Of a stretch of 64,000 nucleotides of DNA, positions 17,519 to 27,194 are shown piece after piece. The position numbers and the translations under genes are program-made. Each line of letters begins with the position of its first letter. Within the stretch, counting starts at the first letter, position 1. The DNA is from Stenomitos frigidus ULC18. GTDB lineage: Bacteria; Cyanobacteriota; Cyanobacteriia; Leptolyngbyales; Leptolyngbyaceae. The notes under the pieces are model-generated. The model searched no databases. It saw only the letters and a list, made by a program, of their open reading frames with translations, and was not told the origin of the DNA. The stretch covers positions 124,001 to 188,000 of the forward strand of contig NZ_PVWK01000083.1 in assembly GCF_003003795.1 (NCBI RefSeq), written 5' to 3'.

Positions 17519-19036
17519 ATGGCTCGGACTCCAACGCTGTCGTACGATCGCGGTACACTCATCCTCCATCCACCGCCGCGCGGCAAAGATTGGCTGGACT
17601 TTGCGACCTGGGACGATCGCGTCGAGCGGTTTCGTGTGCCAGCGATGCAGTACCGTAACCTCGTGTTGGCATTACGAGCAGCGGGAACGGAACTAGATGA
17701 TCGCGCCAAAGCCTTTTATGATGTTGAACTGATCCCAAAGCTGGAGATGGAACCCTACCCGCACCAGCAGGAGGCTCTAGAGGCATGGATCGAGGCCGGA
17801 CGAATGGGGTTGGTGGTCTTACCGACCGCCGCTGGAAAAACGTATCTCGCCCAGATGGCGATGCAGGCAACCAAGCGTAGCACGCTCATCATGGTGCCGA
17901 CGTTAGACCTGATGCATCAGTGGTATGCTCATCTTGTGGCCGCGTTTCCGGATGTCGAGGTTGGTTTGCTGGGCGGTGGCTCCAGAGACCGAACACCGAT
18001 TCTTGTTTCAACGTATGACAGTGCAGCGATCAATGCTGAAACATTAGGAAATCAATATGCGCTGCTGATCTTTGATGAATGTCACCACTTACCCAGTGAC
18101 TTTAATCGTGTGATTGCTGAGTATGCGATCGCGCCCTACCGCTTAGGACTCACTGCCACGCCCGATCGCACTGATGGTAGACACGCAGATTTAAACACGC
18201 TCATTGGGCCAGAAGTGTATCGCAAAAGTGCTGAAGAACTGGCGGGTACAACGCTTGCCAAACACAAAGCAGTACAGATTAAGGTGCGATTGTCGGAGAA
18301 CGAGCGTGATCTCTATGATGAACTGATCCAGGTGCGGAATCAGTTTTTGCAAGAGGCCAAAATTTTTCTGGGTTCCGTTCAAGGCTGGCAGCGGTTTGTG
18401 CAGGCAAGCGCTGGTTCTAAAGCGGGACGACGAGCCATGCTGGCACACCGAGAAGCACGCGCGATCGCCTTTGGCACTGAAGGCAAGCTGCGTGTGCTGG
18501 CAGACCTGCTGGCGACTCACTATCCCGAACGCACCCTCATTTTCACGGATGATAATGCGACGGTCTATCGCATTTCTCAGGCGTTCCTGATTCCAGCCAT
18601 TACCCATCAGACAGGCGTGAAGGAACGGCATGATATTTTGACGAGTTTCAAGGCAGGAGACTATCGCACTCTGGTTGCTTCACGGGTGCTGAACGAAGGT
18701 GTGGATGTGCCCGAAGCCAGTGTCGCGATCGTCCTTTCAGGTACTGGCTCTACCCGCGAGTATATTCAGCGCTTAGGACGAGTGCTGCGTAAGGGCAAAA
18801 CCCCTGACAAGCTTGCCTTACTCTATGAGGTCGTTGCAGAAGACACCAATGAAGAAAATGTTGCCCGTCGGCGTCGAGGAGAGCCATCCCGAACACAGCC
18901 GCAGCAGCTAGAATTAGTGCCGTCCCCACCGCTCTATCCCGTCAAGCCTATAGTAGTACCCCATGCGGCTGAGCCGCTCTCAGAGTGGACTGCAATACCT
19001 GTGAACCCGCCGCTAACACCGTCTGATCATGAGTAA
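17519..19036 (+). CDS. XPB/Ssl2-like superfamily 2 DNA helicase
   Basis: A 505-residue SF2 helicase. The N-terminal 75 residues resemble the small beta-rich domain that precedes the motor in XPB. The motor then has PHQQEALEAW, Walker A PTAAGKT (102-108), DECHH (186-190), LTATPDR (212-218), and in lobe 2 TLIFTDDNATVYRI, VLNEGVDVPEASVAIV and STREYIQRLGRVLR. In eukaryotes XPB opens DNA for transcription and repair; in archaea it partners the Bax1 nuclease. No Bax1/DUF790 gene is next to it here. Instead a Uma2 nuclease-fold gene ends 12 bases upstream. The C-terminal 60 residues are Pro-rich and look disordered. Confidence 0.9.
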   Translation: MARTPTLSYDRGTLILHPPPRGKDWLDFATWDDRVERFRVPAMQYRNLVLALRAAGTELDDRAKAFYDVELIPKLEMEPYPHQQEALEAWIEAGRMGLVVLPTAAGKTYLAQMAMQATKRSTLIMVPTLDLMHQWYAHLVAAFPDVEVGLLGGGSRDRTPILVSTYDSAAINAETLGNQYALLIFDECHHLPSDFNRVIAEYAIAPYRLGLTATPDRTDGRHADLNTLIGPEVYRKSAEELAGTTLAKHKAVQIKVRLSENERDLYDELIQVRNQFLQEAKIFLGSVQGWQRFVQASAGSKAGRRAMLAHREARAIAFGTEGKLRVLADLLATHYPERTLIFTDDNATVYRISQAFLIPAITHQTGVKERHDILTSFKAGDYRTLVASRVLNEGVDVPEASVAIVLSGTGSTREYIQRLGRVLRKGKTPDKLALLYEVVAEDTNEENVARRRRGEPSRTQPQQLELVPSPPLYPVKPIVVPHAAEPLSEWTAIPVNPPLTPSDHE

Positions 19037-19769
19037 GTAAGCTTGCTGCATTCGCATTCATGCATAATGAGATTTCACCATTTTCTCCTCATCATGCTCA
19101 AGGTAACTCCATTCGGGTTCGTTCTGGCATAGCCCTTCTCGGTTAAGCTCTAGCGAATGACATGCTTCAGCAACGGTAATAAAGGATGCCGCTAGAATTT
19201 AAACTGCTGCTTAGTTTGACTTTCAGGTTTAGTGTCTTATCGCCCTTTGATCGTGACTCTACTAGTGCCTTGGTCGCCGTAGTTCCTAACCACACTCACC
19301 CCAAAATACTAGTTTTTGATGAAGCAGGATTTGAAATTTTTTGCAATAATAAGGTCACTTAGTTGGCGTAAATTTTATCACTCTATCTTTCAGGCGTAGA
19401 AATACGATGTCAATTCCGGGTAAAGCTTCTCAAAGGCTCGGCTATTACTTTTATCTTCACCAACCTATAGTCTTAATGTTCACAGACAATCACGCATTTT
19501 ATAAGTGTCTTAATTAATACATCCTCCTATAGGGGGATGTATTTAATCCATAAGTCTCTCATTGATGAACAGCTATTTAATTGAAACAGTAGCGAAGCAA
19601 AGTATCGCTAGCGCTTGCAGAGAGACCCACTTCCTGGCTTCTGCCTTTTTACGTCAACCAAGTCATTGCTTCATGACCGTAGCGTCTTTTGGGTGGCGAC
19701 TTTAAGGCAAGTTGTTAGAATTGGTTATTCATTCATTTATTTCCTACAAATCTTAGGTCTTTAGTTTCT
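19037..19769. other. 733-bp intergenic region before the LabA-like gene
   Basis: No long open frame, tRNA or known RNA family was recognised. It holds one strong hairpin (19516-19543) and an AGCGAAGC/GCTAGCGCTTGC-rich repeat fragment around 19593-19625. The region is AT-rich compared with its neighbours and may contain a small RNA gene, which cannot be shown from sequence alone. Confidence 0.4.
19516..19543. terminator. 12-bp stem hairpin with TATA loop
   Basis: The arms AATACATCCTCC and GGGGGATGTATT pair over 12 positions with one G-T pair, around a four-base TATA loop; the T's in ATTT follow on the plus strand. It could end a transcript from the helicase side or from an unannotated small RNA. 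It lies about 480 bases after the helicase stop, which is far for a simple terminator. Confidence 0.45.
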
Positions 19770-20288
19770 ATGACTTATGCAACGAGCCGTCTTTCTATTT
19801 TTGTGGACGGGAACAATATGTTTTATGCTCAGCAAAAAAACGGTTGGTTTTTTGATCCAAAACGAGTGTTAGAGTACTTTACCAATGACCCGGACGTCAG
19901 CTTGATTAATGCCTTTTGGTATACAGGGCTGAAAGATCCCCAGGATCAGAGGGGTTTTAGAGATGCCTTGATTAGTTTGGGCTATACGGTTAGAACCAAA
20001 ATTCTCAAGGAGTACTATGACGACAACTCCGGTCGTTACTCGCAGAAAGCAAATCTGGATATTGAGATTGTGGTGGATATGTTCAACACAGTTGAGCAGT
20101 ATAACCGGGTCATTCTTTTTAGCGGTGACGGGGATTTTGAGCGCGCGATCGAACTCTTGCGTTCCAAAAATACCCACATTACCGTTGTCTCTACGGAGGG
20201 CATGATTGCCCGTGAACTTCGAAACGTCACCGATCGCTACATCGACCTGAATGCCATTCGCAAAGAGATTGAGAAAGCAGACTACTGA
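19770..20288 (+). CDS. NYN-domain protein of the LabA/DUF88 family
   Basis: A 172-residue protein that is almost entirely one NYN domain, a PIN-like nuclease fold. FVDGNNMFYAQQ near the N-terminus supplies the first conserved acidic residue, and FSGDGDFERAIELL carries further acidic residues of the putative metal site. LabA of Synechococcus elongatus, in this family, affects circadian output through negative feedback on KaiC-dependent expression. An rpaA gene also lies in this window, about 16 kb away. Whether this copy is the clock-related paralogue or another member cannot be decided. RNase activity is expected from the fold but not proven. Confidence 0.88.
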   Translation: MTYATSRLSIFVDGNNMFYAQQKNGWFFDPKRVLEYFTNDPDVSLINAFWYTGLKDPQDQRGFRDALISLGYTVRTKILKEYYDDNSGRYSQKANLDIEIVVDMFNTVEQYNRVILFSGDGDFERAIELLRSKNTHITVVSTEGMIARELRNVTDRYIDLNAIRKEIEKADY

Positions 20289-20448
20289 AAGGAAAAGGAT
20301 GCAGGCAATCGGCTCAAGGTCAAACTGAATCTCTAAGTTTGGGACGTTAAGTTTAAGGCTCTAAGCGTCAGGCGGTTCTCCACTCCCTCTAGCCTGTACC
20401 TCTAGAATGGTGATATTGTCGCTTGCATGACAGCAGGAATCTCTACTT

Positions 20449-22092
20449 ATGGAAACTCAACCCAATCACGATCGCGTCATTATTTTCGACACCACCCTTC
20501 GGGATGGCGAACAGGCTCCTGGTGCGGCGCTTAACATCGACGAAAAACTGACGATCGCGCGCCAACTTGCACGACTGGGTGTGGATGTGATTGAGGCGGG
20601 GTTTCCGTACTCCAGCCCTGGTGATTTTGAGGCAGTGCAAAAAATTGCTGAGGTCGTAGGCGCTGAAGGTGGCCCCATCATCTGTGGCTTGGCGCGGACG
20701 ACGCACAACGACATCAAAGCGGCGGCGGATGCATTGAAACCTGCTGCACGTTCGCGCATTCATACCTTCATTGCCACGTCAGACATTCACTTGCAGTACA
20801 AGCTGAAGAAGTCGCGGGCTGAAGTGCTGTCGATCGCAGGTGAAATGGTCGCTTATGCCAAGTCCTTCGTTAACGATGTGGAATTTTCACCGGAAGATGC
20901 GGGACGCTCTGATCCAGAATTCCTCTATCAAGTGTTGGAACGCGCGATCGCGGCAGGTGCCACCACGGTCAATATCCCCGACACGGTTGGCTATACCACT
21001 CCCGCTGAATTTGGTGCGTTGACTCGCGGCATCAAGGAGAATGTGCCCAACATCGATCGGGCAGTCATTTCCGTTCACGGTCACAACGACTTGGGGCTTG
21101 CCGTCGCCAACTTCCTGGAAGCGGTGAAAAACGGCGCACGACAGCTCGAGTGCACCATCAACGGCATTGGCGAACGGGCAGGAAACGCGGCGCTAGAAGA
21201 ATTGGTGATGGGTCTGCACGTCCGGCGGCAGTACTTCAATCCGTTCCTGGGTCGTCCGGTCGATTCCGAAGCGCCACTCACTAATATTGATACGCGCCAG
21301 ATTTATAAAACGTCGCGCTTAGTGTCGAACCTGACGGGAATGCTGGTGCAGCCAAACAAGGCGATCGTCGGTGCCAATGCCTTTGCCCATGAATCTGGCA
21401 TTCACCAGGATGGTGTGCTGAAAAATCGGTTGACCTACGAAATCATGGATGCTCAATCTATTGGTCTCACCGACAACCAGATTGTGTTGGGCAAACTATC
21501 GGGACGCAACGCCTTCCGATCTCGCCTCAAAGAGTTGGGCTTTGACCTCGCTGATCAAGAACTCAACAAAGCCTTTGTTCGCTTCAAAGAACTGGCAGAC
21601 AAGAAAAAAGACGTGACGGATTGGGATCTGGAGGCGATCGTCAATGACGAAATCCAGCAGGCTCCCGAACTGTTTCGCCTCGAACTGGTGCAGGTTTCCT
21701 GTGGCGATCGCGCCCACCCTACCGCCACGATCGCCATCCGCACACCCGATGGTCAGGAACTCACCGATGCCGCGACGGGTACGGGTCCTGTGGATGCAGT
21801 CTACAAAGCCATCAACCGCGTGGTGAATGTGCCCAACGAACTGATCGAGTTCTCGGTGCAATCCGTCACCGCTGGCATCGACGCGATCGGCGAAGTCACC
21901 ATCCGCCTTCGTCAAGGCGATCGCATTTTCGCGGGTCATTCTGCCAACACTGACATCATCGTGGCCTCGGCTCAGGCATACGTTAACGCACTGAATCGAC
22001 TCTATGCGTCCTTGCAGCGCTCAGAAGAATCGGCAGAGAAGGTCGCGCTTGAGTTAAAGCCCAGGGAAGCAGCGATCGCGCTTGAAAGCTAG
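20449..22092 (+). CDS. leuA: 2-isopropylmalate synthase
   Basis: First committed step of leucine synthesis: condenses acetyl-CoA with 2-oxoisovalerate. The DRE-TIM metallolyase barrel starts with [15 protein letters not shown], where Arg and Asp bind substrate and metal. [10 protein letters not shown] holds the metal-binding HxH, and [17 protein letters not shown] is the conserved glycine-rich signature. After a linker with [15 protein letters not shown], the C-terminal 150 residues form the leucine-sensing regulatory domain, so feedback inhibition is expected. 547 residues is normal for cyanobacteria. A weak AGGA lies about 13 bases before the ATG. Confidence 0.97.
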   Translation: METQPNHDRVIIFDTTLRDGEQAPGAALNIDEKLTIARQLARLGVDVIEAGFPYSSPGDFEAVQKIAEVVGAEGGPIICGLARTTHNDIKAAADALKPAARSRIHTFIATSDIHLQYKLKKSRAEVLSIAGEMVAYAKSFVNDVEFSPEDAGRSDPEFLYQVLERAIAAGATTVNIPDTVGYTTPAEFGALTRGIKENVPNIDRAVISVHGHNDLGLAVANFLEAVKNGARQLECTINGIGERAGNAALEELVMGLHVRRQYFNPFLGRPVDSEAPLTNIDTRQIYKTSRLVSNLTGMLVQPNKAIVGANAFAHESGIHQDGVLKNRLTYEIMDAQSIGLTDNQIVLGKLSGRNAFRSRLKELGFDLADQELNKAFVRFKELADKKKDVTDWDLEAIVNDEIQQAPELFRLELVQVSCGDRAHPTATIAIRTPDGQELTDAATGTGPVDAVYKAINRVVNVPNELIEFSVQSVTAGIDAIGEVTIRLRQGDRIFAGHSANTDIIVASAQAYVNALNRLYASLQRSEESAEKVALELKPREAAIALES

Positions 22093-22107
22093 ACTATGGC
22101 AGAAGCT

Positions 22108-22148
22108 TGACATCGCAGAGAGTACAGAAACTGGGCTCTGTGATGTCA
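22108..22148 (+). terminator. hairpin after leuA
   Basis: The arms TGACATCGCAGAG (22108-22120) and CTCTGTGATGTCA (22136-22148) pair over 13 positions with one G-U pair. They begin 15 bases after the leuA stop. No long T run follows, so it may stabilise the mRNA end rather than terminate strictly. Confidence 0.6.
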
Positions 22149-22188
22149 CAATTGTGGTGCCAACGGTGAAAGAGTCAAGCACTAATCG

Positions 22189-22716
22189 ATGATTGAAATT
22201 ATTGAAGCCGATCTCGGTGTATCAGCTCATGCGGTTGCCCTAGTTCAATTAATGGACGAGTACGCGCTGGACCTCATGGGTGGTGGTGAAGGTCTGTCCA
22301 ACTATGTTAGAGCTAATCTCGCAACAGAGCTTGCACAGAGAAAAACGGCTCATGCCATTCTCGCGCTTGTCGAGGCTGAACCTGCGGGGCTGCTTATCTG
22401 CTTTGAAGGGTTTTCGACGTTTGCGTGTAAGCCATTGCTCAATATCCACGATGTCATCGTTGCTGCCCCCCACCGTGGCAAAGGATTGTCCAAATTGCTG
22501 CTACAGAAAGCGGAAGCGATCGCGTTGGCTTTGGGCTGCTGCAAACTCACACTAGAGGTACTGGAAGGAAACCACATTGCTCAATCAGCCTACAGGTCTT
22601 TCGGCTTTAATGGCTATGAGCTGAGTCCCCAGATGGGCAAGGCCTTATTTTGGGAGAAGAAACTGAGCGGTGGATGGATCGAAAAGCCCAGGCAGTTGAG
22701 CGATAATTGCGGTTGA
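22189..22716 (+). CDS. GNAT-family N-acetyltransferase
   Basis: A 175-residue single-domain acetyltransferase. The acetyl-CoA site is seen in DVIVAAPHRGKGLSKLLLQKAEAIA, the V-x-x-x-x-R-G-x-G motif A. KLTLEVLEGNHIAQSAYRSFGF follows, the conserved C-terminal part of motif A and motif B. The N-terminus (IEIIEADLGVSAHAVALVQLMDEYALD) is typical of the group. The acceptor is unknown: small amines, antibiotics or protein N-termini are all possible. It starts 96 bases after leuA on the same strand, beyond a hairpin. Confidence 0.85.
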   Translation: MIEIIEADLGVSAHAVALVQLMDEYALDLMGGGEGLSNYVRANLATELAQRKTAHAILALVEAEPAGLLICFEGFSTFACKPLLNIHDVIVAAPHRGKGLSKLLLQKAEAIALALGCCKLTLEVLEGNHIAQSAYRSFGFNGYELSPQMGKALFWEKKLSGGWIEKPRQLSDNCG

Positions 22717-22811
22717 ACAACCCCGTTGGAGTGCATGTGCCGAGTCTCTTCGTCAGTGTTTAAATTTTCTTATCGACGTTCCATTGGCATGATCTCTGTC
22801 GCAAGTAGACT

Positions 22812-23615
22812 ATGATGCAAGACGAAATTCTCCAGAAAGAACAGCAGTTTCATGACCAGTGGGCGGCGGTCATCGATGTCGATGGTATTCGTGTGGCTGA
22901 CTATTTTGAAGCCTGTACCGCACCCGAAAATCGCTTTATTTTGAAGCAGCTTGGCAATCTGAGCGGCAAACATTTGCTCGATTTGGGTTGTGGAGCGGGT
23001 GAAAATAGCGTTTATTTTGCGACGAAAGGGGCACGCTGTGTGGCGGCGGATTATTCGCCGGGAATGGTGGATGTCGCGCTCAAGCTAGCGGCTGCGAATC
23101 ACGTTGAAGTGGAAGGGAGGGTCGTGAATGCGATGGCGATCGATTTCCCTGACAACACCTTTGATATCGTGTATGCCTCCAATCTGCTGCATCACATCCC
23201 CGATCCGCGCCTTGCGATTCAGGAGATGCATCGGATTCTAAAACCAGGCGGCAAAGCGTGTTTTTGGGACCCGCTCAGACATAATCCAGTGATCAACGTT
23301 TATCGTCGCATTGCCACTGAGGTACGGACAGAAGACGAGACGCCGCTGGAGATTGGCATTGTCAACTTTGTGCGATCGCGCTTCTCCCAAGTCCAGTACG
23401 ATACCTTCTGGCTGGCAACTCTGTGGATTTTTCTGCGCTTCTACCTGATTGAGAAGGTGAATCCAAACAAGGAGCGCTACTGGAAGAAGATTATTCTGGA
23501 ACACGAGCGGTTAAAACCAGACTATCAGCGCTTGGAAGCGCTCGATCGGGTGCTCAAACAACTGCCACTGATGAAACGGTTTGCCTGGAATCTTGCCGTT
23601 GTTGCTACTAAGTAG
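22812..23615 (+). CDS. class I SAM-dependent methyltransferase
   Basis: A 267-residue protein with the SAM-binding motif HLLDLGCGAGENSVYFATKG, then CVAADYSPGMVDVA (acidic strand 2), FDIVYASNLLHHIPDPRLAI and ILKPGGKACFWDPLRHN. This order is the methyltransferase type 11/25 group. The long C-terminal segment with aromatic residues (TLWIFLRFYLIEKVNP) suggests a small lipid, quinone or secondary-metabolite substrate, but none can be named. A sugar permease gene starts eight bases after the stop, so the two may be co-transcribed. ATG codons at 22812 and 22815 are both possible. Confidence 0.83.
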   Translation: MMQDEILQKEQQFHDQWAAVIDVDGIRVADYFEACTAPENRFILKQLGNLSGKHLLDLGCGAGENSVYFATKGARCVAADYSPGMVDVALKLAAANHVEVEGRVVNAMAIDFPDNTFDIVYASNLLHHIPDPRLAIQEMHRILKPGGKACFWDPLRHNPVINVYRRIATEVRTEDETPLEIGIVNFVRSRFSQVQYDTFWLATLWIFLRFYLIEKVNPNKERYWKKIILEHERLKPDYQRLEALDRVLKQLPLMKRFAWNLAVVATK

Positions 23616-23623
23616 GACGTGAT

Positions 23624-24460
23624 ATGACGCAACAACGATCACGGTTCTGGCAAAGAGTCTGGATCTATAGTCTCCTGGTGGCGATCGCGATCGTGATGCT
23701 TATCCCCCTGGTTTGGCTTCTTAGCACCTCGCTCAAGTCACCTACGGAAGATATTTTTCAGTTCCCGCCGCAGCTTTTTCCCAGCCAGCCAACGTTCCAG
23801 AATTTTGTAACAGTATGGAACGCTAATCCGTTTGGGCGTTACCTGTTCAACAGTACGTTAGTGGCAGTGCTGACGGTTGGGCTGAACCTGCTGTTTTGTG
23901 CGCTGGCAGCCTACCCTCTGGCGCGGCTCAACTTTCGCGGACGGGAAGTCTTCTTCACGCTGATTGTCGCCACGATCATGATCCCGTTTCAGATTGTGAT
24001 GATTCCGCTCTATGTGCTGGCAGTGCAGTTGGGGTTACGGAATAGCTACCTGGGCGTCATTTTCCCCGCGATCGCCTCTGCCTTTGGGATTTTTCTGCTG
24101 CGACAAGCCTTTCAAGGTGTGCCCAAAGAATTAGAAGAAGCGGGACGGATGGATGGCTGCTCAGAACTGGGGATCTGGTGGTACGTGATGATCCCCGCGA
24201 TTCGTCCGGCACTGGTGACGCTGGCAATCTTCGTCTTCATTGGCTCCTGGAGCGATTTTCTGTGGCCGCTGATTGTGCTCGATCGCCCAGAATATTACAC
24301 GCTCCCTTTGGGGGTGGCGACCTTAGCAGGCACGTTTTCGCTCGACTGGCGTTTGATTGCGGCGGGTTCTGTCATTTCGATCGCCCCCATTCTGCTGTTT
24401 TTCATTGCCATGCAGCACTACATCGTGCCCACCGAATCTGGCAGCGGTGTAAAAGGCTAA
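23624..24460 (+). CDS. carbohydrate ABC transporter permease (MalG/CUT1 type)
   Basis: One inner-membrane subunit of a binding-protein-dependent sugar importer. The 278-residue protein has six predicted membrane segments and the EAA loop ELEEAGRMDGCSELGIWWYVMIPAIRPAL, which docks on the ATPase. The terminal IVPTESGSGVKG is typical of the MalG half, whose C-terminus can touch the ATPase. The usual partners (MalF-type permease, solute-binding protein, ATPase) are not adjacent, so they must be encoded elsewhere, which is common in cyanobacteria. The substrate is not readable; trehalose, sucrose and glucosylglycerol transporters have this form. Confidence 0.9.
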   Translation: MTQQRSRFWQRVWIYSLLVAIAIVMLIPLVWLLSTSLKSPTEDIFQFPPQLFPSQPTFQNFVTVWNANPFGRYLFNSTLVAVLTVGLNLLFCALAAYPLARLNFRGREVFFTLIVATIMIPFQIVMIPLYVLAVQLGLRNSYLGVIFPAIASAFGIFLLRQAFQGVPKELEEAGRMDGCSELGIWWYVMIPAIRPALVTLAIFVFIGSWSDFLWPLIVLDRPEYYTLPLGVATLAGTFSLDWRLIAAGSVISIAPILLFFIAMQHYIVPTESGSGVKG

Positions 24461-24463
24461 TCA

Positions 24464-27019
24464 CTAAACCTTGCTGGCTGAGCTTTGAATGCTCACTGGC
24501 TTTGATGGATAAGCAATGCGCTGATGATTCGATTGTTGCCAGACTTCGACAAAGACCGCAGCGATTTGGGACATCTCCTCGCGGGTGAGACCAGACTCAA
24601 TTAACTGCTTGTCTTGCCAACGGGCACGCAGAATTTTATTGATCATCGACAGCGCTTCTTTAGGAGTGGCGTCTTTGAGCGATCGCAGTGCCGCCTCGCA
24701 CGAATCTGCCAACATCACAATGCCTGTTTCTCGTGATTGAGGCGCAGGTCCGTCATATTGGAACTCTGCCTCTTTGATCGGCGGCATCGACTTGCCCTGA
24801 GCGAGTCCATCTTGTACTCGTTGCTGTGCCTGATGGTAGAAGTAGGCGATCATCATCGTGCCCTGATGCTCCGGAATAAATGACTGCACGGCCTTGGGTA
24901 AGCGGTACTTCCGTGCCATGACGATGCCCTCGGACACGTGCTTTTTGATAATTTCAGCGCTTTTCCAGGGATTGTCAATCAGGTCATGCTTGTTGGGGCC
25001 ACCCATCTGATTCTCGATAAAGCCCAACGGATCGTGCATCTTGCCGATGTCATGGTAAAGCGTGCCCGCTCTTACAAGCTCGACATTACAGCCGAGCGAT
25101 CGCGCGGCGGCTTCTGCCAGAGTGGCAACAAACAGCGTGTGTTGGAAGGTCCCAGGAGTCTTGGCGGCAAGTTGTTTGAGCAAGGGGCGATTGGGGTTTG
25201 CCAGTTCAACGAGACGAATGGTCGTCACCAGGTCAAACAGTTGCTCCAGGTAGGGGCTAATCCCGATCGCCACAATGCTCCAGGCAAGCCCAATCAGACC
25301 ATGAATCACTGTTGAACCAAGGAGTGTATAGAGGCCTGCGCCTGAAACTACATTGAACAGCAAGTAGAGCACGCCTTGAACAACACCCACCCCCGCTCCC
25401 AACAGCGCCAGTTCTTCACGCGATCGCAGCCGTCCTGCCATGAAACCACAGAGAATGCCGCCCACTGTACTAGACAGCAGGTGGCTGACGGGCAACACAG
25501 TGCCAATCGGTAAGCAGAACGTTAACAAGACCGCGACTGCAACACCCAGCGGCGAGCCGTAAAAGCTACCCACTAGCAATCCAACGGCTGGCAGATTCGT
25601 TGAAGGAACATGCAGTGCTAACAGCACGGGTGTACTTAAGGTGAGTAGCACAATCAGCACGCGATCGCGGCAACGCATCCCCGGATGAAACCGACGCTCT
25701 AAGAGCCAGTAGACGCCAACAGCGCCACCTATTACGATCCCAAAGCCCATCAAGCCAACCCAGTCCACACCACGACGGCTCAGCTTAAAGTCATCCAGTA
25801 GCGCAAAGTCAGCCGTGGTAATCGTCTCGCCAGCATGCACAATGGCCTCACCTTGACGAATAGACACCATCTCCGGCTTGACATCCTGCGCCGCTCGCTC
25901 TGCCATTAGCCGCGTCTGAATTTCATCCCTTACCAGGTTCGGCTGGAGTGATGCCAGCAACATATTGGTCGCGATCGTCTCTGCTTCGGCTGGCACCCAA
26001 TCCTTCACCTGCAGTTTGACGGCCTCATCGAGAATAGACTGTGGCAACCCCGTAGGAATACCTTGTGCCAGAATCCGGTCGGCAGCTTGAAGGGTACGTG
26101 TTTGCGTTTGCCGCCATTCTGGATCAGTCAGGTTGAGTAGTGACGCATTGTAAACGGGTTTTCCCACTGGATTTATTGTCTCTGGCGCGGGTGCTTGGGG
26201 CAGAGATTTGAACGCCACAACATACCGCGATCGCGCTCGAGTAATCGCCTCCACCAGGGTGCTGTAGCCAGTAGCATCAACCGTACGACGATACGATCGC
26301 AGTTCGGTAAACGCTTTTTGCTGGTTTGCGTCCAGACCGACCGTTTTGGGTTCACGTCTAGCCGCAGCTATTTCCAGACGGGTCGGTACTCGGTTTGCCG
26401 CCGTGGCAATCTGGTTCCAATCTTGTGCAGACGCTTGCCGCAAATACGTTTGCACAGGGAGAGACAAAATCGCCGTTTTAGCGAAGGGAAAGGAACCTGC
26501 CAGTTGTCTCAGTTCATTGCCCTGGTTTAAATGCTGCTGAATCGTTTGCTCAATCCGCTCGTTGATTAACGGATCGAGCATCAGCACAGAGGTTGCCTCT
26601 TTGCGAGCAACCTTGCGTTTTTCCTCTGTGGCTTTGGTATCTTCGACAGTAGTGGCGGCGGGGGCAAAGATGGTTTGAGGCGCGGCCTTACCAACATCCA
26701 ATTTGGGCGCATTGTAAAAGCGATGACCGATGACGCTGGTCAGTGAGGCAACCGTGACAGCCACCAGCAAATAAGAGCGAGAGGCACTGCCTGGAGACAT
26801 TTTTAGCTTGGACACGGTTTGTCCATTCGGTTGCCCAGAAGAGCCGTTTGAACTCACTGTTAACGGTTGAGATGATCGCGTTGAAGGCAGAAGCTTGCGC
26901 AAACTTGGGTGACTGCTTGACATCTGATGCAACCGTGTCTTCCAATGTGTCCAAAGTTGCTTACTGCCCTGTAGGCTCGGTACACCCAGCGGTTGCGTCA
27001 GGCGATGAAGCAACTTCAT
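24464..27019 (-). CDS. 7TM receptor - HD phosphohydrolase (PgpH-like)
   Basis: An 851-residue membrane protein of the 7TMR-HD family. After a 75-residue Ser-rich cytoplasmic leader come a first membrane helix (YLLVAVTVASLTSVIG), a long extracytoplasmic 7TMR-HDED domain (about 105-430), seven membrane helices (about 435-620) and a cytoplasmic HD domain. The HD domain shows AGTLYHDIGKMHDP, FIENQM, HVSEGIVMARKY and FIPEHQGT, the metal-binding histidines and aspartates of the HDIG type. In PgpH of Listeria this domain hydrolyses cyclic di-AMP, and cyanobacteria use c-di-AMP, so that reaction is likely here. It converges with the permease gene, three bases apart. Confidence 0.92.
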   Translation of the reverse strand: MKLLHRLTQPLGVPSLQGSKQLWTHWKTRLHQMSSSHPSLRKLLPSTRSSQPLTVSSNGSSGQPNGQTVSKLKMSPGSASRSYLLVAVTVASLTSVIGHRFYNAPKLDVGKAAPQTIFAPAATTVEDTKATEEKRKVARKEATSVLMLDPLINERIEQTIQQHLNQGNELRQLAGSFPFAKTAILSLPVQTYLRQASAQDWNQIATAANRVPTRLEIAAARREPKTVGLDANQQKAFTELRSYRRTVDATGYSTLVEAITRARSRYVVAFKSLPQAPAPETINPVGKPVYNASLLNLTDPEWRQTQTRTLQAADRILAQGIPTGLPQSILDEAVKLQVKDWVPAEAETIATNMLLASLQPNLVRDEIQTRLMAERAAQDVKPEMVSIRQGEAIVHAGETITTADFALLDDFKLSRRGVDWVGLMGFGIVIGGAVGVYWLLERRFHPGMRCRDRVLIVLLTLSTPVLLALHVPSTNLPAVGLLVGSFYGSPLGVAVAVLLTFCLPIGTVLPVSHLLSSTVGGILCGFMAGRLRSREELALLGAGVGVVQGVLYLLFNVVSGAGLYTLLGSTVIHGLIGLAWSIVAIGISPYLEQLFDLVTTIRLVELANPNRPLLKQLAAKTPGTFQHTLFVATLAEAAARSLGCNVELVRAGTLYHDIGKMHDPLGFIENQMGGPNKHDLIDNPWKSAEIIKKHVSEGIVMARKYRLPKAVQSFIPEHQGTMMIAYFYHQAQQRVQDGLAQGKSMPPIKEAEFQYDGPAPQSRETGIVMLADSCEAALRSLKDATPKEALSMINKILRARWQDKQLIESGLTREEMSQIAAVFVEVWQQSNHQRIAYPSKPVSIQSSASKV

Positions 27020-27194
27020 AATGGCACCTGGTCGCCCTGTCGGCGGCAGCGACTGTAGATAGGACAGCGTGACTGAGAGAGAACGATTGCCATAACCCTT
27101 CCATTATAGAAAGCCGTTTTACCTTGAAGTAAAGCCGTATCACCACATATAGCTCTGTTAGACGCTCGATCAAGTTAGACGCATAATCAAGGTC

